Shown here: positions 43,686 through 52,867 of the stretch, piece after piece
Numbering within the stretch: the first letter of the stretch is position 1
Layout of the letters: every line of letters begins with the position of its first letter
DNA from: Thomasclavelia spiroformis DSM 1552
Lineage (GTDB): Bacteria > Bacillota_I > Bacilli_A > Erysipelotrichales > Coprobacillaceae
NCBI RefSeq assembly: GCF_025149465.1
Contig: NZ_CP102275.1
Span: forward strand, 930,001 to 994,000
Reading direction: 5' to 3'
DNA length: 64,000 nt
Notes under the pieces: generated by a model
Told to the model about the DNA's origin: nothing
Seen by the model: the letters and a program-made list of their open reading frames with translations, nothing else
The model's database searches: none
Made by a program: the position numbers and the translations under genes

Positions 43686-44215
43686 TTGTGCAATCCCTCC
43701 TTTATATAATCTTTTAACCAAATAATTACATCTGGTAAATTTATTGGAATACCATCAAGAATTTTTTTAATTTCTTTAGTATCTAAAACAAATTCAAAAT
43801 CATCACTTGTATATTTAAATAAATAATCAATCTTATCATCGGCTTGAATTAATGTAATTATTGTATCGACAATATTCCCCATTGGTGGACAATCAATATG
43901 TCTTTTAACAAATTCACCTTCAACTTTAGTTCCAACATTTATAGTTGATTCAATTAAAAACTTTCCACCGGTAGCTTCAATATTTTCTTTAAACATCGGA
44001 ATCCCTAAACCTACTTTACGAGTAGTTCTAGTCGTATAAAACGGGTCAACAACTTTTTTGATGGTTGCTTGTTCCATCCCTTTACCATTGTCAATAATTC
44101 GAATATTAATAATATTTAAATTATTACTATCATGAATTAAGATTTTAATTAAACTAGCGTTAGCTCTAATTGAATTATAAGCTATATCAAGAATACTCAT
44201 TGCAATCTCTTGCAT
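43682..44215 (-). CDS. GHKL ATPase-fold protein in the hydrogenase operon
   Basis: 177 aa starting at MQEIAMSILDIAYNS (GGAGGAAG upstream). The histidine-kinase-type ATP fold is present: N box NSIRANAS, G1 DNGKGM, and G2 VGLGIPMFKENIEATGG. There is no phospho-acceptor histidine domain. Such ATPase-only proteins recur in clostridial hydrogenase operons; the role is presumed regulatory. It overlaps its downstream neighbour by four bases and lies one base from the PHP gene stop. Confidence 0.8.
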   Translation of the reverse strand: MQEIAMSILDIAYNSIRANASLIKILIHDSNNLNIINIRIIDNGKGMEQATIKKVVDPFYTTRTTRKVGLGIPMFKENIEATGGKFLIESTINVGTKVEGEFVKRHIDCPPMGNIVDTIITLIQADDKIDYLFKYTSDDFEFVLDTKEIKKILDGIPINLPDVIIWLKDYIKEGLHK

Positions 44216-44216
44216 T

Positions 44217-44918
44217 TTACTTCCTCCATAACTGATAAAATATATCGCAATCAATTTGATTAATCGGTTCACTAATTGACTCTAAATTATGAGCATCACT
44301 ATTAAAGAAAACATAATCATCTTTAAGATGTTTACATAATTGCTTCAATTCATTTAACTGCTTAATACTTTCAACTTCAATTCCATCATAATTCAAATCA
44401 TCAGGAATCCCGTGATACACTTCATATATTCCATATCTTTTAGCCATTACATGAGCTAAAATTACTACGCCATTAAATTCATGAACCTTTTTTACGATCT
44501 GATATACATTTAAATCCAAAGAGCTAATCAACAAATTATCTTCAATTCCAATAACTTCATCAAATTCATTATAAATATATTGATTACCATAATAATCACT
44601 TTGATTTTTAACTTTAATTAAATGCTTATCAATCCACTCTTGAATAACATTTAAATTACTACCCTTTTTAAAATAAGCTAATAAATGAATCTCCTCACTA
44701 CTTTGTAGTTCAACACCATGAACATAATCAATTTTACCTTTTAAAATATCATGTTTAATAATCTTTTCTAAATAATACTGCTGTTTTAAAGAATTATGAT
44801 CAGTAATTGCAATTAATTGTAAACCTTTAATATAAGCCATATTAAATATATTATTAATAGTCATCAAATCATCACTACAGGGCGAAAGTGCAGAATGAAT
44901 ATGCAAATCATAATACAT
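44217..44918 (-). CDS. PHP domain phosphoesterase-like protein
   Basis: 233 aa with the four PHP metal motifs: DLHIHSALSPC, AITDHNS, ILAHVMA and FNSDAH. The PHP fold supports trinuclear metal phosphoesterase activity. Its recurring place in hydrogenase operons suggests a maintenance or regulatory role, not established. Confidence 0.85.
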   Translation of the reverse strand: MYYDLHIHSALSPCSDDLMTINNIFNMAYIKGLQLIAITDHNSLKQQYYLEKIIKHDILKGKIDYVHGVELQSSEEIHLLAYFKKGSNLNVIQEWIDKHLIKVKNQSDYYGNQYIYNEFDEVIGIEDNLLISSLDLNVYQIVKKVHEFNGVVILAHVMAKRYGIYEVYHGIPDDLNYDGIEVESIKQLNELKQLCKHLKDDYVFFNSDAHNLESISEPINQIDCDIFYQLWRK

Positions 44919-44919
44919 T

Positions 44920-45246
44920 TTATAAACCTAAAGAAATTAACTCTTTTGCAAGTGCATAAGCACTTTTTTCACTTATAAATAAAGGAATATCAAGACTAGT
45001 TGCTTTATCTATTGTATCTTCATCAGGATAGCTGTTTTCAACAAAAACAATACCTACAAAATCATTTAAACTAGCTACAGCAATAACGTTAAGATGTTTT
45101 TGTACAGTCAACCATAACGAACCTTCCGTACCATTAGCCATTACGAAACTCAATAAATCCCCAATATAAACATCTTCAATAACATTTGTACATGCAACAT
45201 TATTAATTTGTTTAAGATCTAATTTCAAGATTTCACTTACTTGCAT
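44920..45246 (-). CDS. DRTGG domain protein (second copy)
   Basis: 108 aa starting at MQVSEILKL (AAGGTGAT upstream). The whole protein is one DRTGG-type domain: IGDLLSFVMANGTEGSLWLTVQKH, then ASLNDFVGIVF and KATSLDIPLFIS. These domains occur with CBS and hydrogenase regulators and may bind a small ligand. A distant paralog lies four genes upstream at 46815-47168. Confidence 0.8.
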   Translation of the reverse strand: MQVSEILKLDLKQINNVACTNVIEDVYIGDLLSFVMANGTEGSLWLTVQKHLNVIAVASLNDFVGIVFVENSYPDEDTIDKATSLDIPLFISEKSAYALAKELISLGL

Positions 45247-45250
45247 CAAA

Positions 45251-46411
45251 TCACCTTCTTTTAACTAGACATAAGGAATCATCTGCTTCACCACTGGCAA
45301 TTTTTATCGCTAAATTTCTACAATTAGCATAACCACAGCTACCACAATCAAATTGCGGTAAGGTTTCTAATATCGCATTTACTTTATTAAACCAGGCTAA
45401 GCGTTCTTTAAAGTTTTGTTCATTACTATCAATAGTATGAATTTTTTTATAGTCAAGATGATTGATATCTTCAATATTATCTTTACACTTATCCAACATG
45501 CTTTTAATATTAAAGCAGCCTTCAAATGGATTAGACCATAAATAATAGCCACCAATACATCCTTGAAAACAATTAAATAAAGCTAATAAATCGATATGTT
45601 TCAATTGATCAAATTCCACTAAATCTAAAACTTTTTTAATTTGTGATAAGCCCTCAACACTAATAATTGATAAATTATCTTTTCCATATAAATTACTAAC
45701 AATACTTTCAATTCCTAAATGATTAAACTCAATATCTTCTTGTAAATCATTTTTTAAATGATTGATTTGTGGAAATAACTTAGAAATACTAAGAGCATAA
45801 TCAATATTTGATTCTTCATTACCAAAAGGATGTTTTGCTAAAGATAATTTACCGACACATTCACATAGTGAATAAATCCCAACCTTTTTATCAGCATATT
45901 TATCTCTAAGTTTTTTAGCAGCGATTTCAACAGGATAATCATAAGGAAGTAAATGATCGATTAAAGTTGGATATTCATTTATAATCAATTTATTTATGGT
46001 TGGACAAAAAGAAGTAATCATTACTTTATTTTTTCCAATACTATCTTTTAGTGCTTGTTTATACAATGTTCCTTCAATATCACTATATTCAACTACTTCA
46101 TCAAAGCCAAATTCTTTTATTGCATGAGCAATATTTTTAATTTCATCATAATTTTTTAAATCAGATAAAATAGCGGTAGGAATCAAAGCAATATTGTAGT
46201 CATATTGATTTAAAAAATCTTTTAAATCAATATGTTTAACTTGTAATAATTTCTGGTTACATGCTTGAATACAGATATCACAATTTATACATTTATTTTC
46301 ATCGATAATTACTTGTTCATTTACAATTGAAATAGCATCCATGGGACATTCTTTAACACATTTAATGCATTTTTTACAATTACTACCTTTATAACTAACT
46401 ACTGGTTTCAT
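45251..46411 (-). CDS. HfsB-like [FeFe] hydrogenase-fold iron-sulfur protein
   Basis: 386 aa. Two N-terminal [4Fe-4S] motifs (CKKCIKCVKECP, CINCDICIQACN) precede a reduced hydrogenase large-subunit domain. The H-cluster loops are altered: TSFCPTI for L1, SLCECVGK for L2 and NCFQGCIGG for L3. Cysteines are kept, but the first L1 Cys is Phe and the glycine-rich L3 end is lost. A C-terminal four-cysteine Fe-S domain (DCGSCGYANCRNLA...C) follows. This suggests a sensory or electron-transfer role rather than H2 catalysis. It starts on the stop of the upstream gene. Confidence 0.83.
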   Translation of the reverse strand: MKPVVSYKGSNCKKCIKCVKECPMDAISIVNEQVIIDENKCINCDICIQACNQKLLQVKHIDLKDFLNQYDYNIALIPTAILSDLKNYDEIKNIAHAIKEFGFDEVVEYSDIEGTLYKQALKDSIGKNKVMITSFCPTINKLIINEYPTLIDHLLPYDYPVEIAAKKLRDKYADKKVGIYSLCECVGKLSLAKHPFGNEESNIDYALSISKLFPQINHLKNDLQEDIEFNHLGIESIVSNLYGKDNLSIISVEGLSQIKKVLDLVEFDQLKHIDLLALFNCFQGCIGGYYLWSNPFEGCFNIKSMLDKCKDNIEDINHLDYKKIHTIDSNEQNFKERLAWFNKVNAILETLPQFDCGSCGYANCRNLAIKIASGEADDSLCLVKRR

Positions 46412-46818
46412 TTAAAAGTCATTTTAATATGTGTTCCTTCTTTTGAAGAAGTTATCCTAAAAGAAGAAGCCACACTTTTCATATTGTAAAGTCCCATTCC
46501 TGCACCAAACCCTAATTCACGAGCTTTTAAAGAAGCAGTCGAATAACCTGGTGTTAAAGCTAATTCAAGATTTTCGATACCTGGACCAATATCATCAAAA
46601 GATAAATGGACAATTCCCTCATCATCAATTTCAAAAGTAACGGTTCCACCATTAGAATGGATTGCAATATTTATTTCTGCTTCATAACTAGCAATCGCTA
46701 CTGCCTTTAAAATTTTTCGATCAATTTGTAAAGCTTTTAATGTCTTTTTAATATCACTAGAAGCTTTTCCAGCATCTTGGTAATTATCTTTTTCTACTTG
46801 ATATGTTTTTTTGATCAT
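46408..46818 (-). CDS. RsbW-like GHKL ATPase-fold protein
   Basis: 136 aa, single ATP-binding fold like anti-sigma factor kinases: N box SYEAEINIAIHSNGG, G1 DDIGPGIENL, G2 GFGAGMGLYNMKS. Two such proteins exist in this operon, this one resembling serine/threonine RsbW-type kinases. It overlaps both neighbours by four bases. Its partner is not visible. Confidence 0.82.
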   Translation of the reverse strand: MIKKTYQVEKDNYQDAGKASSDIKKTLKALQIDRKILKAVAIASYEAEINIAIHSNGGTVTFEIDDEGIVHLSFDDIGPGIENLELALTPGYSTASLKARELGFGAGMGLYNMKSVASSFRITSSKEGTHIKMTFK

Positions 46819-47168
46819 CGGCGCATTCCTGCTTCATATAATTTTCCGCAAGCTTCAAACATTGTAGCATCAGTTTGGAAAAGATTAATTTCTAAATCTT
46901 TTGCCATATCTACAATTGACATATCTAAAGGTTTTCCGCGAACAAACAAGATTGTATCAATATCTAATACCTCTGCGGTACGTAGTGACTGTACATTGGC
47001 AAGACCAGTAATAAATAAAATCTCATCACTTTCATCTTTTAATAAAGCTAAAGCATCAGACATTAAATCACTAGCAAAAGCTTTATCATAATTTTTATCA
47101 TACACATCTTTGTTTGCAATATAGATTTCTCTTGCATTTAAAAGATCGATTACTTCTTTAACTAACAT
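46815..47168 (-). CDS. DRTGG domain protein (first copy)
   Basis: 117 aa starting at MLVKEVIDLLNAREIYI. That start overlaps the hydC stop; longer readings upstream are just the hydC antisense-free frame shadow. ASDLMSDALALLKDESDEILFITG and VRGKPLDMSIVDMAKDLEINLFQT define the domain. Together with the RsbW-like protein it precedes the HfsB-like gene, a recurrent order in clostridial clusters. Confidence 0.8.
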   Translation of the reverse strand: MLVKEVIDLLNAREIYIANKDVYDKNYDKAFASDLMSDALALLKDESDEILFITGLANVQSLRTAEVLDIDTILFVRGKPLDMSIVDMAKDLEINLFQTDATMFEACGKLYEAGMRR

Positions 47169-47653
47169 ACTGAATCTTCTTTCAAATAATTTAAAACTAG
47201 CATTTTTAAATCTTCTAATTGTTTTGAACATCCAAAAACAGTTCCATCTACACTTACAACTGGTGCTAAACCACATGCCCCCACACAACGAGTGGCATCG
47301 ATTGAAAATAAACCATCAGGGCTAGTAGAATTTACTTCACAGCCAGTCATTTCACAAAGTAAATCAAGAATTGTTTGAGAACCATTAACATAACAAGCAG
47401 TACCTAAACAAACTGAAATAACATGTTTACCTTTAGGTTCAGTTGTAAATTGTGAATAAAATGTTACTACCCCATACACTTTAGAGACAGGTACATTGAT
47501 TGCTTTAGAAATTTTTTCCATTGCTTCAAATGGAATATAGCCAAGACTATCTTGAATTTCATGAAGCATAAGTTTCATTGGACCTTTTTCGTCTTTGTGT
47601 TTAGCAACAATTTCATCAATTTTATCCAAATACTCTTGTTTCAATTTTTTCAT
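47162..47653 (-). CDS. hydC: Hydrogenase subunit HydC (NuoE-like)
   Basis: 163 aa, the first gene of the operon. The helical N-terminal domain is followed by a thioredoxin-like [2Fe-2S] domain with CLGTACYVNGSQ and CVGACGLAP. It carries electrons between HydB and the rest of the complex. AAAGAGGTGTAAT precedes the ATG. Confidence 0.93.
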   Translation of the reverse strand: MKKLKQEYLDKIDEIVAKHKDEKGPMKLMLHEIQDSLGYIPFEAMEKISKAINVPVSKVYGVVTFYSQFTTEPKGKHVISVCLGTACYVNGSQTILDLLCEMTGCEVNSTSPDGLFSIDATRCVGACGLAPVVSVDGTVFGCSKQLEDLKMLVLNYLKEDSVC

Positions 47654-47685
47654 TATTACACCTCTTTCTTTTATGGTTATATCTA

Positions 47686-47714
47686 ATTATAGCATGTTTT
47701 GTAACCGCTTTAAA
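47686..47714 (-). promoter_or_regulatory. Hydrogenase operon promoter with overlapping cre-like site
   Basis: On the minus strand, TTTAAA (47709-47714) and TATAAT (47686-47691) are separated by 17 bases and lie just upstream of hydC. The plus-strand sequence TTGTAACCGCTTTAAA (47699-47714) matches the CcpA cre consensus WTGNAANCGNWNNCWW at all but one fixed position and lies across the -35/spacer. Carbon-catabolite repression is therefore possible. Confidence 0.5.
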
Positions 47715-48136
47715 TAGCATCTGAAAAAGTTAGTTTTGGATAACCAAATAATATTTTATAAAAAGATAATTTTGACTGTAAATAACTGTTTTACATTAAA
47801 ATACTTATTTATAGAAAAAAGTGACTGCATATTAGTATTTTTGTAAGTAGTTAATAAAAGTTATCAAAATATAAAGTATTATATGAGCAGTCTTTTTAAT
47901 CAACTTTTTTACAAATTGGATTTTAGTTGTTTTAAGTCAATAAGAACATTTTTATGGTAAAAATAAGTGAATTTTTGACTAAGTTTTACTTAAAAAAAAT
48001 CACTGATTTTTAAGTTTTTGTTAAAATAATAAAGTGTTTGTAAACTTGATTGAATCTTCTGTTTTCCAAGGTAAAATAATTAGCGTACTAGATGTACTAC
48101 AATTTAATAGTCAAAAAAGGAAAAAGGGGTTTTAAG
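47715..48136. other. Intergenic region before the surface phosphoesterase gene
   Basis: AT-rich, no genes. It holds TGTAAA (47777-47782) and TTTACA (47790-47795) as a perfect inverted repeat with a 7-base spacer, a possible operator. Beyond that I see only T tracts and the presumed promoter of the 48137 gene. Confidence 0.4.
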
Positions 48137-50395
48137 ATGAATGGAAGAATAAAAAAACGATTAATTGTTTCTTTGGCTACGATTTCATCGATAGCTAGTC
48201 TAACTGCTGTACCTACGTCTGCTTTTGGCGAGTATGCAAGTGGTGATGGAAGTAATAAACTAAACAGTGGTATTACTAGTTCTACTGAATATCAAAATTG
48301 GTATGCTGATGAATGGGATAACAAAGAAGAAACAGATTCTGGTAAAGTTGCTTTAACACCTGGAGAAAATGAAAACGATTTAAATTTTGCTTGGTATTCT
48401 ACTGATTTTGGAACACCAAAAGTAAGAATTTCGACAAATTTTGATATGTCTGATGCATATGAAGTAGCTGGAGAAGCTACAGCTATTGAAAAAACTAATG
48501 GTTTTAATAATTATAAAGCAAGTAATAAAGTATCTGTTACTGATTATTTACAAGAAAATACTACATATTATTATCAATATACTGTTAATGATAACTGGAG
48601 TGATGTTTATACATATCAAACACACAGCTTTACTGATTTCCAAGCAGTATTAGTAGGAGATCCACAAATTGGTGCTTCAGGAAGTACTGGAGAAGGAACA
48701 GAAAATGATGAAAGTATTGCTATTAATACTTATGCATGGAATAAGACATTAACAACTGCTTTAGGTGAAAAGGGAATTGCTAAAGATGCTAGTTTTATTT
48801 TATCGGCTGGAGATCAAATTGACTATTCATCATATGGTTCAAATGGTAGTGGTGAATTAATTCGTGAACAAGAATATGCTGGTTTCTTATATCCGAAGGC
48901 TTTAAGAAGTGTGCCACTAGCAACAACTATTGGCAACCATGAATCTCAAGTAGATGATTATAGTTATCATTATAATAATCCTAATGCTAGTCAATTAGGT
49001 GCAACTGAATCTGGTGGTGATTATTATTATAGCTATGGCGATACATTATTTATTAGTTTAAATAGTAATAATCGTAATGTTGAAGAACATCGTACTTTGA
49101 TGAAAGAAGCTGTTGCAAGTCATGAAGATGCTAAATGGAAAGTGGTATTATTCCACCATGATATTTATGGTTCAGGTTCTCCACATAGTGATGTTGATGG
49201 AGCTAATTTAAGAATTTTATTTGCACCCTTGATGGATGAATTTGGTATTGATTTGTGTTTAACAGGACATGATCATTCATATGCACGTACTTATCAAATT
49301 TTAGATGGTAAAGTAATTGAAACTGATGGGGTTAATGAAAATGGAGCAAACGCTTATAATCCAGAAGGTACGTTATATATAGCTGCTGGATCAGCTTCAG
49401 GAAGTAAATTTTATACACTAAATACTACTAAACAATATTATATTGCAGAACGCTCTAATAATCCAATTCCTACTTTTTCAACAATAGATTTTAGTAGTGA
49501 TTCATTAACAATCAAAACATATGATTATAGCGGTGCAAAATATGCTTATGATGTTACATTAACTAAAGATGGTAATGTTACTTCAATTATGGAAGCTAAA
49601 GATGATGTAGCGACAATTGATACAACTAATCTTACAAGTGGTTCAAAGACAAGAATTGATGCTGCTTTAGATAATGTTAATAAAGTTTTAGATAGTCGTG
49701 ATGACAGTGAAGCAATTAATATTTTATCAAAAGCATATGATTCTTCAATTAATGGTAATAATGCCAATGATCCATTAAATTATTATGCATATGCACAAGG
49801 TGATTATGCTAATACTATTGGTGGAACTACTGCATTAAGACAAGGTTTTTCAACATTATTAGATAAAACATTATATCAAAATGATACAAATGTTGCAGTA
49901 AGTGCTGATGAGTTAAAAGCAGCTTATAATCAATTAGTATTTGCTAAAAACGAAGTGGTTACTAATGCAGAATTTGCTGCAGTTCAAGAACAATTTACTC
50001 AAGCTCAAGAAACACTTGATAAAGCAGTTATTGGAAATGATAAAGGTGAATTTAGTGAAGATGTAGTTAAGCAATATACTAATATAATTGCATCATTAAA
50101 AGAAAAACTAGATGAAGCAACAATTACTAAAACAGAATTGACTAGTTTACAAGAAGAATTAACGGCTACTGTAAATGAATTTGTTTCAAAAGCAAACCAA
50201 GATGATATTACAAATCAACCTGTAAAACCTAATCAACCAGGAAGTGATTCGTCTATTTCTACTGGTAATAAAATTAATAGTAGTGTAAAAACTGGTGATG
50301 ATTTACAAGTAGGAATTCCTCTAGTAATAGCTATTATGTCATTATTAGGAATAATAGGAGCCAAAGTTCTTAAAAGAAAAAGAATTGAAGAATAA
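48137..50395 (+). CDS. Cell-surface metallophosphoesterase (purple acid phosphatase-like)
   Basis: 752 aa secreted protein. A signal peptide (1-31) and an FN3-like purple-acid-phosphatase N-domain precede a calcineurin-like domain. Its metal motifs are VGDPQIG, AGDQIDYSS, IGNHES, LFHHDIYG and LTGHDHSYART. A C-terminal helical repeat region (about 510-690, FIVAR-like) follows. The tail SVKTGDDLQ, a hydrophobic helix and KRKR resemble a sortase-type wall anchor with VKTG in place of LPXTG. ATG 48137 is chosen over 48092 because the signal peptide and AAAAAGGGG site fit it. It likely releases phosphate outside the cell. Confidence 0.88.
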   Translation: MNGRIKKRLIVSLATISSIASLTAVPTSAFGEYASGDGSNKLNSGITSSTEYQNWYADEWDNKEETDSGKVALTPGENENDLNFAWYSTDFGTPKVRISTNFDMSDAYEVAGEATAIEKTNGFNNYKASNKVSVTDYLQENTTYYYQYTVNDNWSDVYTYQTHSFTDFQAVLVGDPQIGASGSTGEGTENDESIAINTYAWNKTLTTALGEKGIAKDASFILSAGDQIDYSSYGSNGSGELIREQEYAGFLYPKALRSVPLATTIGNHESQVDDYSYHYNNPNASQLGATESGGDYYYSYGDTLFISLNSNNRNVEEHRTLMKEAVASHEDAKWKVVLFHHDIYGSGSPHSDVDGANLRILFAPLMDEFGIDLCLTGHDHSYARTYQILDGKVIETDGVNENGANAYNPEGTLYIAAGSASGSKFYTLNTTKQYYIAERSNNPIPTFSTIDFSSDSLTIKTYDYSGAKYAYDVTLTKDGNVTSIMEAKDDVATIDTTNLTSGSKTRIDAALDNVNKVLDSRDDSEAINILSKAYDSSINGNNANDPLNYYAYAQGDYANTIGGTTALRQGFSTLLDKTLYQNDTNVAVSADELKAAYNQLVFAKNEVVTNAEFAAVQEQFTQAQETLDKAVIGNDKGEFSEDVVKQYTNIIASLKEKLDEATITKTELTSLQEELTATVNEFVSKANQDDITNQPVKPNQPGSDSSISTGNKINSSVKTGDDLQVGIPLVIAIMSLLGIIGAKVLKRKRIEE

Positions 50396-50411
50396 ATAAT
50401 GGAATTTAATT

Positions 50412-50441
50412 AACAAGGCAGCTTGTTCTGCCTTGTTTTAT
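50412..50441 (+). terminator. Rho-independent terminator after the phosphoesterase gene
   Basis: A 10-bp perfect stem AACAAGGCAG/CTGCCTTGTT with a 6-base loop, then TTTTA. Confidence 0.85.
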
Positions 50442-50459
50442 GTATTATAGGAGGCAGTG

Positions 50460-51635
50460 ATGAAAAAAATTATTCAAAGGTTTAAACAGATGAGTAAAAA
50501 AGAAAAAATAGGTCATATCTGTGTCTACGGGGCAATTGTTTTATTTTTAGTTTTCTTATATTTTTTTAATACAAGTATTAAAAAAACTCCATTATTGGAT
50601 GAAGATAGTAATGAATTTGTTCAAGCTAGAGTGGTAGAAATAGTTGAGGAAAACCGCGATAGTGAAGGGAATCAAGTGGGTACTCAGATTGTTAATGTAG
50701 AAATATTATCAGGTACTTATAAAGGTAAAATTGTTGAAACGACTAATATTGATAGTTATTTATATGGTGCTGATTGTAAAGTTGGAACAAAAGTGATTGT
50801 GCAATTAAGTGAGTACGATGGCAGTATTAGTGCGAGTGTTTATAATTATGATCGAACTAATATCTTAATCGGCATGGTTACCTTGTTTTTGTTTTTGTTG
50901 ATATTGATAGGTAAACAAAAAGGTTTAACATCGGCACTTGGATTGGTATTTACATTTATTTGCATTATTTTCTTATATATTCCTATGATGTATATAGGTT
51001 TTTCTCCTTTCTTTAGTGCTGTATTAGTAGTTATTTTAACGACGATGGTTATAATGTATTTTATTGGTGGATTTTCAATGAAAACGTTATGTTCTATTTT
51101 AGGAACTATTGTTGGGGTTGTAATTGCGGGAGTTTTTGCTAGTGTTTTTGGTGCTATGAGTAATATTAATGGATTTAATGTTGAAGATATTGAAACATTA
51201 ATTTATATTGGTCAAAATAGTAAATTGGATATTAGTGGTTTATTGTTTTCAGGAATTTTAATTGCTTCGCTTGGTGCTGTTATTGATACAGCAATGTCAA
51301 TTGCTACAACGATTGAAGAAATTAAATATCGACGTCCTGATATTTCTGCTAAGGAATTATTAAAAAGCGGAATTAAAATTGGAGGCGATATGATGGGAAC
51401 AATGTCTAATACTTTGATTTTGGCGTTTACAGGTGGTTCTTTAAGTACATTAGTTGTTTTTTATGCTTATGATATGTCATTTTTACAAATGTTTAATTCA
51501 TATAGCATTGGAATTGAAATAATTCAGGGTATTTCTGGCTCTTTAGGAGTAATTTTAACTGTTCCATTTGTTTCAATTATTTCAGCATTTTTAATGACCA
51601 GAAAGAAAATGAGTTTAAGTAATGAGTTAAAATAA
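50460..51635 (+). CDS. YibE/F family membrane protein
   Basis: 391 aa. The N-terminal helix (about 20-38) is followed by an extracytoplasmic OB-like segment (VNVEILSGTYKG... Y.YGADCKVGTKVIVQL). About seven more helices carry the DTAMSIATTIEEI and GGDMMGTMSNTLILAFTGGSL motifs of YibE/F proteins. Function unknown; usually annotated as a conserved membrane protein. AGGAGG with 5-base spacing selects ATG 50460. Confidence 0.88.
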   Translation: MKKIIQRFKQMSKKEKIGHICVYGAIVLFLVFLYFFNTSIKKTPLLDEDSNEFVQARVVEIVEENRDSEGNQVGTQIVNVEILSGTYKGKIVETTNIDSYLYGADCKVGTKVIVQLSEYDGSISASVYNYDRTNILIGMVTLFLFLLILIGKQKGLTSALGLVFTFICIIFLYIPMMYIGFSPFFSAVLVVILTTMVIMYFIGGFSMKTLCSILGTIVGVVIAGVFASVFGAMSNINGFNVEDIETLIYIGQNSKLDISGLLFSGILIASLGAVIDTAMSIATTIEEIKYRRPDISAKELLKSGIKIGGDMMGTMSNTLILAFTGGSLSTLVVFYAYDMSFLQMFNSYSIGIEIIQGISGSLGVILTVPFVSIISAFLMTRKKMSLSNELK

Positions 51636-51946
51636 AAATTATTATTATAATAAGTTACTATAATTAAATTTATAAAACATTTTTAGTAGTAGTTGTAATT
51701 AAAGTATATTCTTATTTAAAATATCATATAAAATAATTTTTAATTTATGATGGTAGTGTGTTAAATTATTGCACATTTTTAGACTATTATTTTTACTTGA
51801 TCTTTAATATTAAGTTTATGGTAAGAAACTAAAAGTATAGAAAAGATATTATGTTTAATATTATTTATTTCTTAGTAGTATCTTTTTCTTTAAAACGTAT
51901 AATAATCAATAAATATATGTTAAAATGTTTTCAAGGAGAAAAAACA
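51636..51946. other. Intergenic region before the LysR gene
   Basis: Roughly 310 AT-rich bases without genes or a clear terminator. It presumably contains the LysR promoter. The open frame that begins at 51851 is upstream read-through of the LysR frame, without a ribosome site. Confidence 0.4.
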
Positions 51947-52867
51947 ATGAATTTATTACATTTAAAATATATTGTTGAAGTAGCTAATGCTGGATCGATT
52001 AGTAAAGCTGCAAATAATTTGTTTATGAATCAGCCTCATTTAAGTAAAATAATAAAAGATATTGAAGAAAGTATGAATATTATTATTTTTGAACGAACTT
52101 CAAAGGGTGTCGTTGTAACTAAAAAAGGGGCTGAGTTTATTGAACAGGCAAAAAATATTATTGTTCAAGTAGAACAGTTAGAATCTAGATACAGTAATCA
52201 TGATGATAAGTCGATTTATTTAGATCTTTGTATTCCTAGAGGTAGCTATCTTGTTGATGTGTTTATTGATTATTTATCAAGAATTAATGTTAGAGATAAG
52301 AGTGTAAAAGTTAATTATCATGAAAGTAGTACATATGATACAGTTAAAAAAGTAGCTGAGGGTGAAGTGAATATTGGAATTATTCATTTTCTTGCAAGTG
52401 AAAAGCAATATATTAAAAATATATTGGAATCTAAGGAATTAGAGTTTGAAGAAATAATAAAGTTTGATTATCGTTTATTAATTAGTACAGATAATCCATT
52501 ATCTTATTGTGATAAAATTTGTTTAAGTGATTTAAATGATTTAATTGAAATAGTTTATGGTGATCAAGAAGCTTCATCGATACCATTAAAAATTAATAAT
52601 CATGATAAAACGATTACAATATACCAAAGAGAAATACCATATCAGTTATTAGAACGATTACCACATGCATATATGTGGAGTAGTTCTTTTATTGCTAAAT
52701 CTAATGAATTGTTTAAACAATATCATTTGGTTATAAGAAATTGTGAGGATTATAAAGTAATTGGTTATGATTATTTGATTAAAAGAAAAGGATATCGTCC
52801 TACTAAAGAGGATATGGGTTTTATTAGTGAATTGAAAAAATATGTAGATATATGTAAAAAGGAATAG
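51947..52867 (+). CDS. LysR family transcriptional regulator
   Basis: 306 aa. The N-terminal winged HTH is at residues ~1-60 (HLKYIVEVANAGSISKAANNLFMNQPHLSKIIKDIE), then a periplasmic-binding-type effector domain. ATG 51947 is set by CAAGGAGAA; the frame upstream to 51851 lacks a ribosome site. The neighbouring alcohol dehydrogenase is codirectional, not divergent, so it is not an obvious target. Confidence 0.9.
   Translation: MNLLHLKYIVEVANAGSISKAANNLFMNQPHLSKIIKDIEESMNIIIFERTSKGVVVTKKGAEFIEQAKNIIVQVEQLESRYSNHDDKSIYLDLCIPRGSYLVDVFIDYLSRINVRDKSVKVNYHESSTYDTVKKVAEGEVNIGIIHFLASEKQYIKNILESKELEFEEIIKFDYRLLISTDNPLSYCDKICLSDLNDLIEIVYGDQEASSIPLKINNHDKTITIYQREIPYQLLERLPHAYMWSSSFIAKSNELFKQYHLVIRNCEDYKVIGYDYLIKRKGYRPTKEDMGFISELKKYVDICKKE

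Noticed and set aside
39748-47653. Complex I (Nuo) operon
   Set aside because: NuoE/NuoF-like subunits are present, but with an [FeFe] H-cluster protein and no membrane subunits, so this is a soluble bifurcating hydrogenase.
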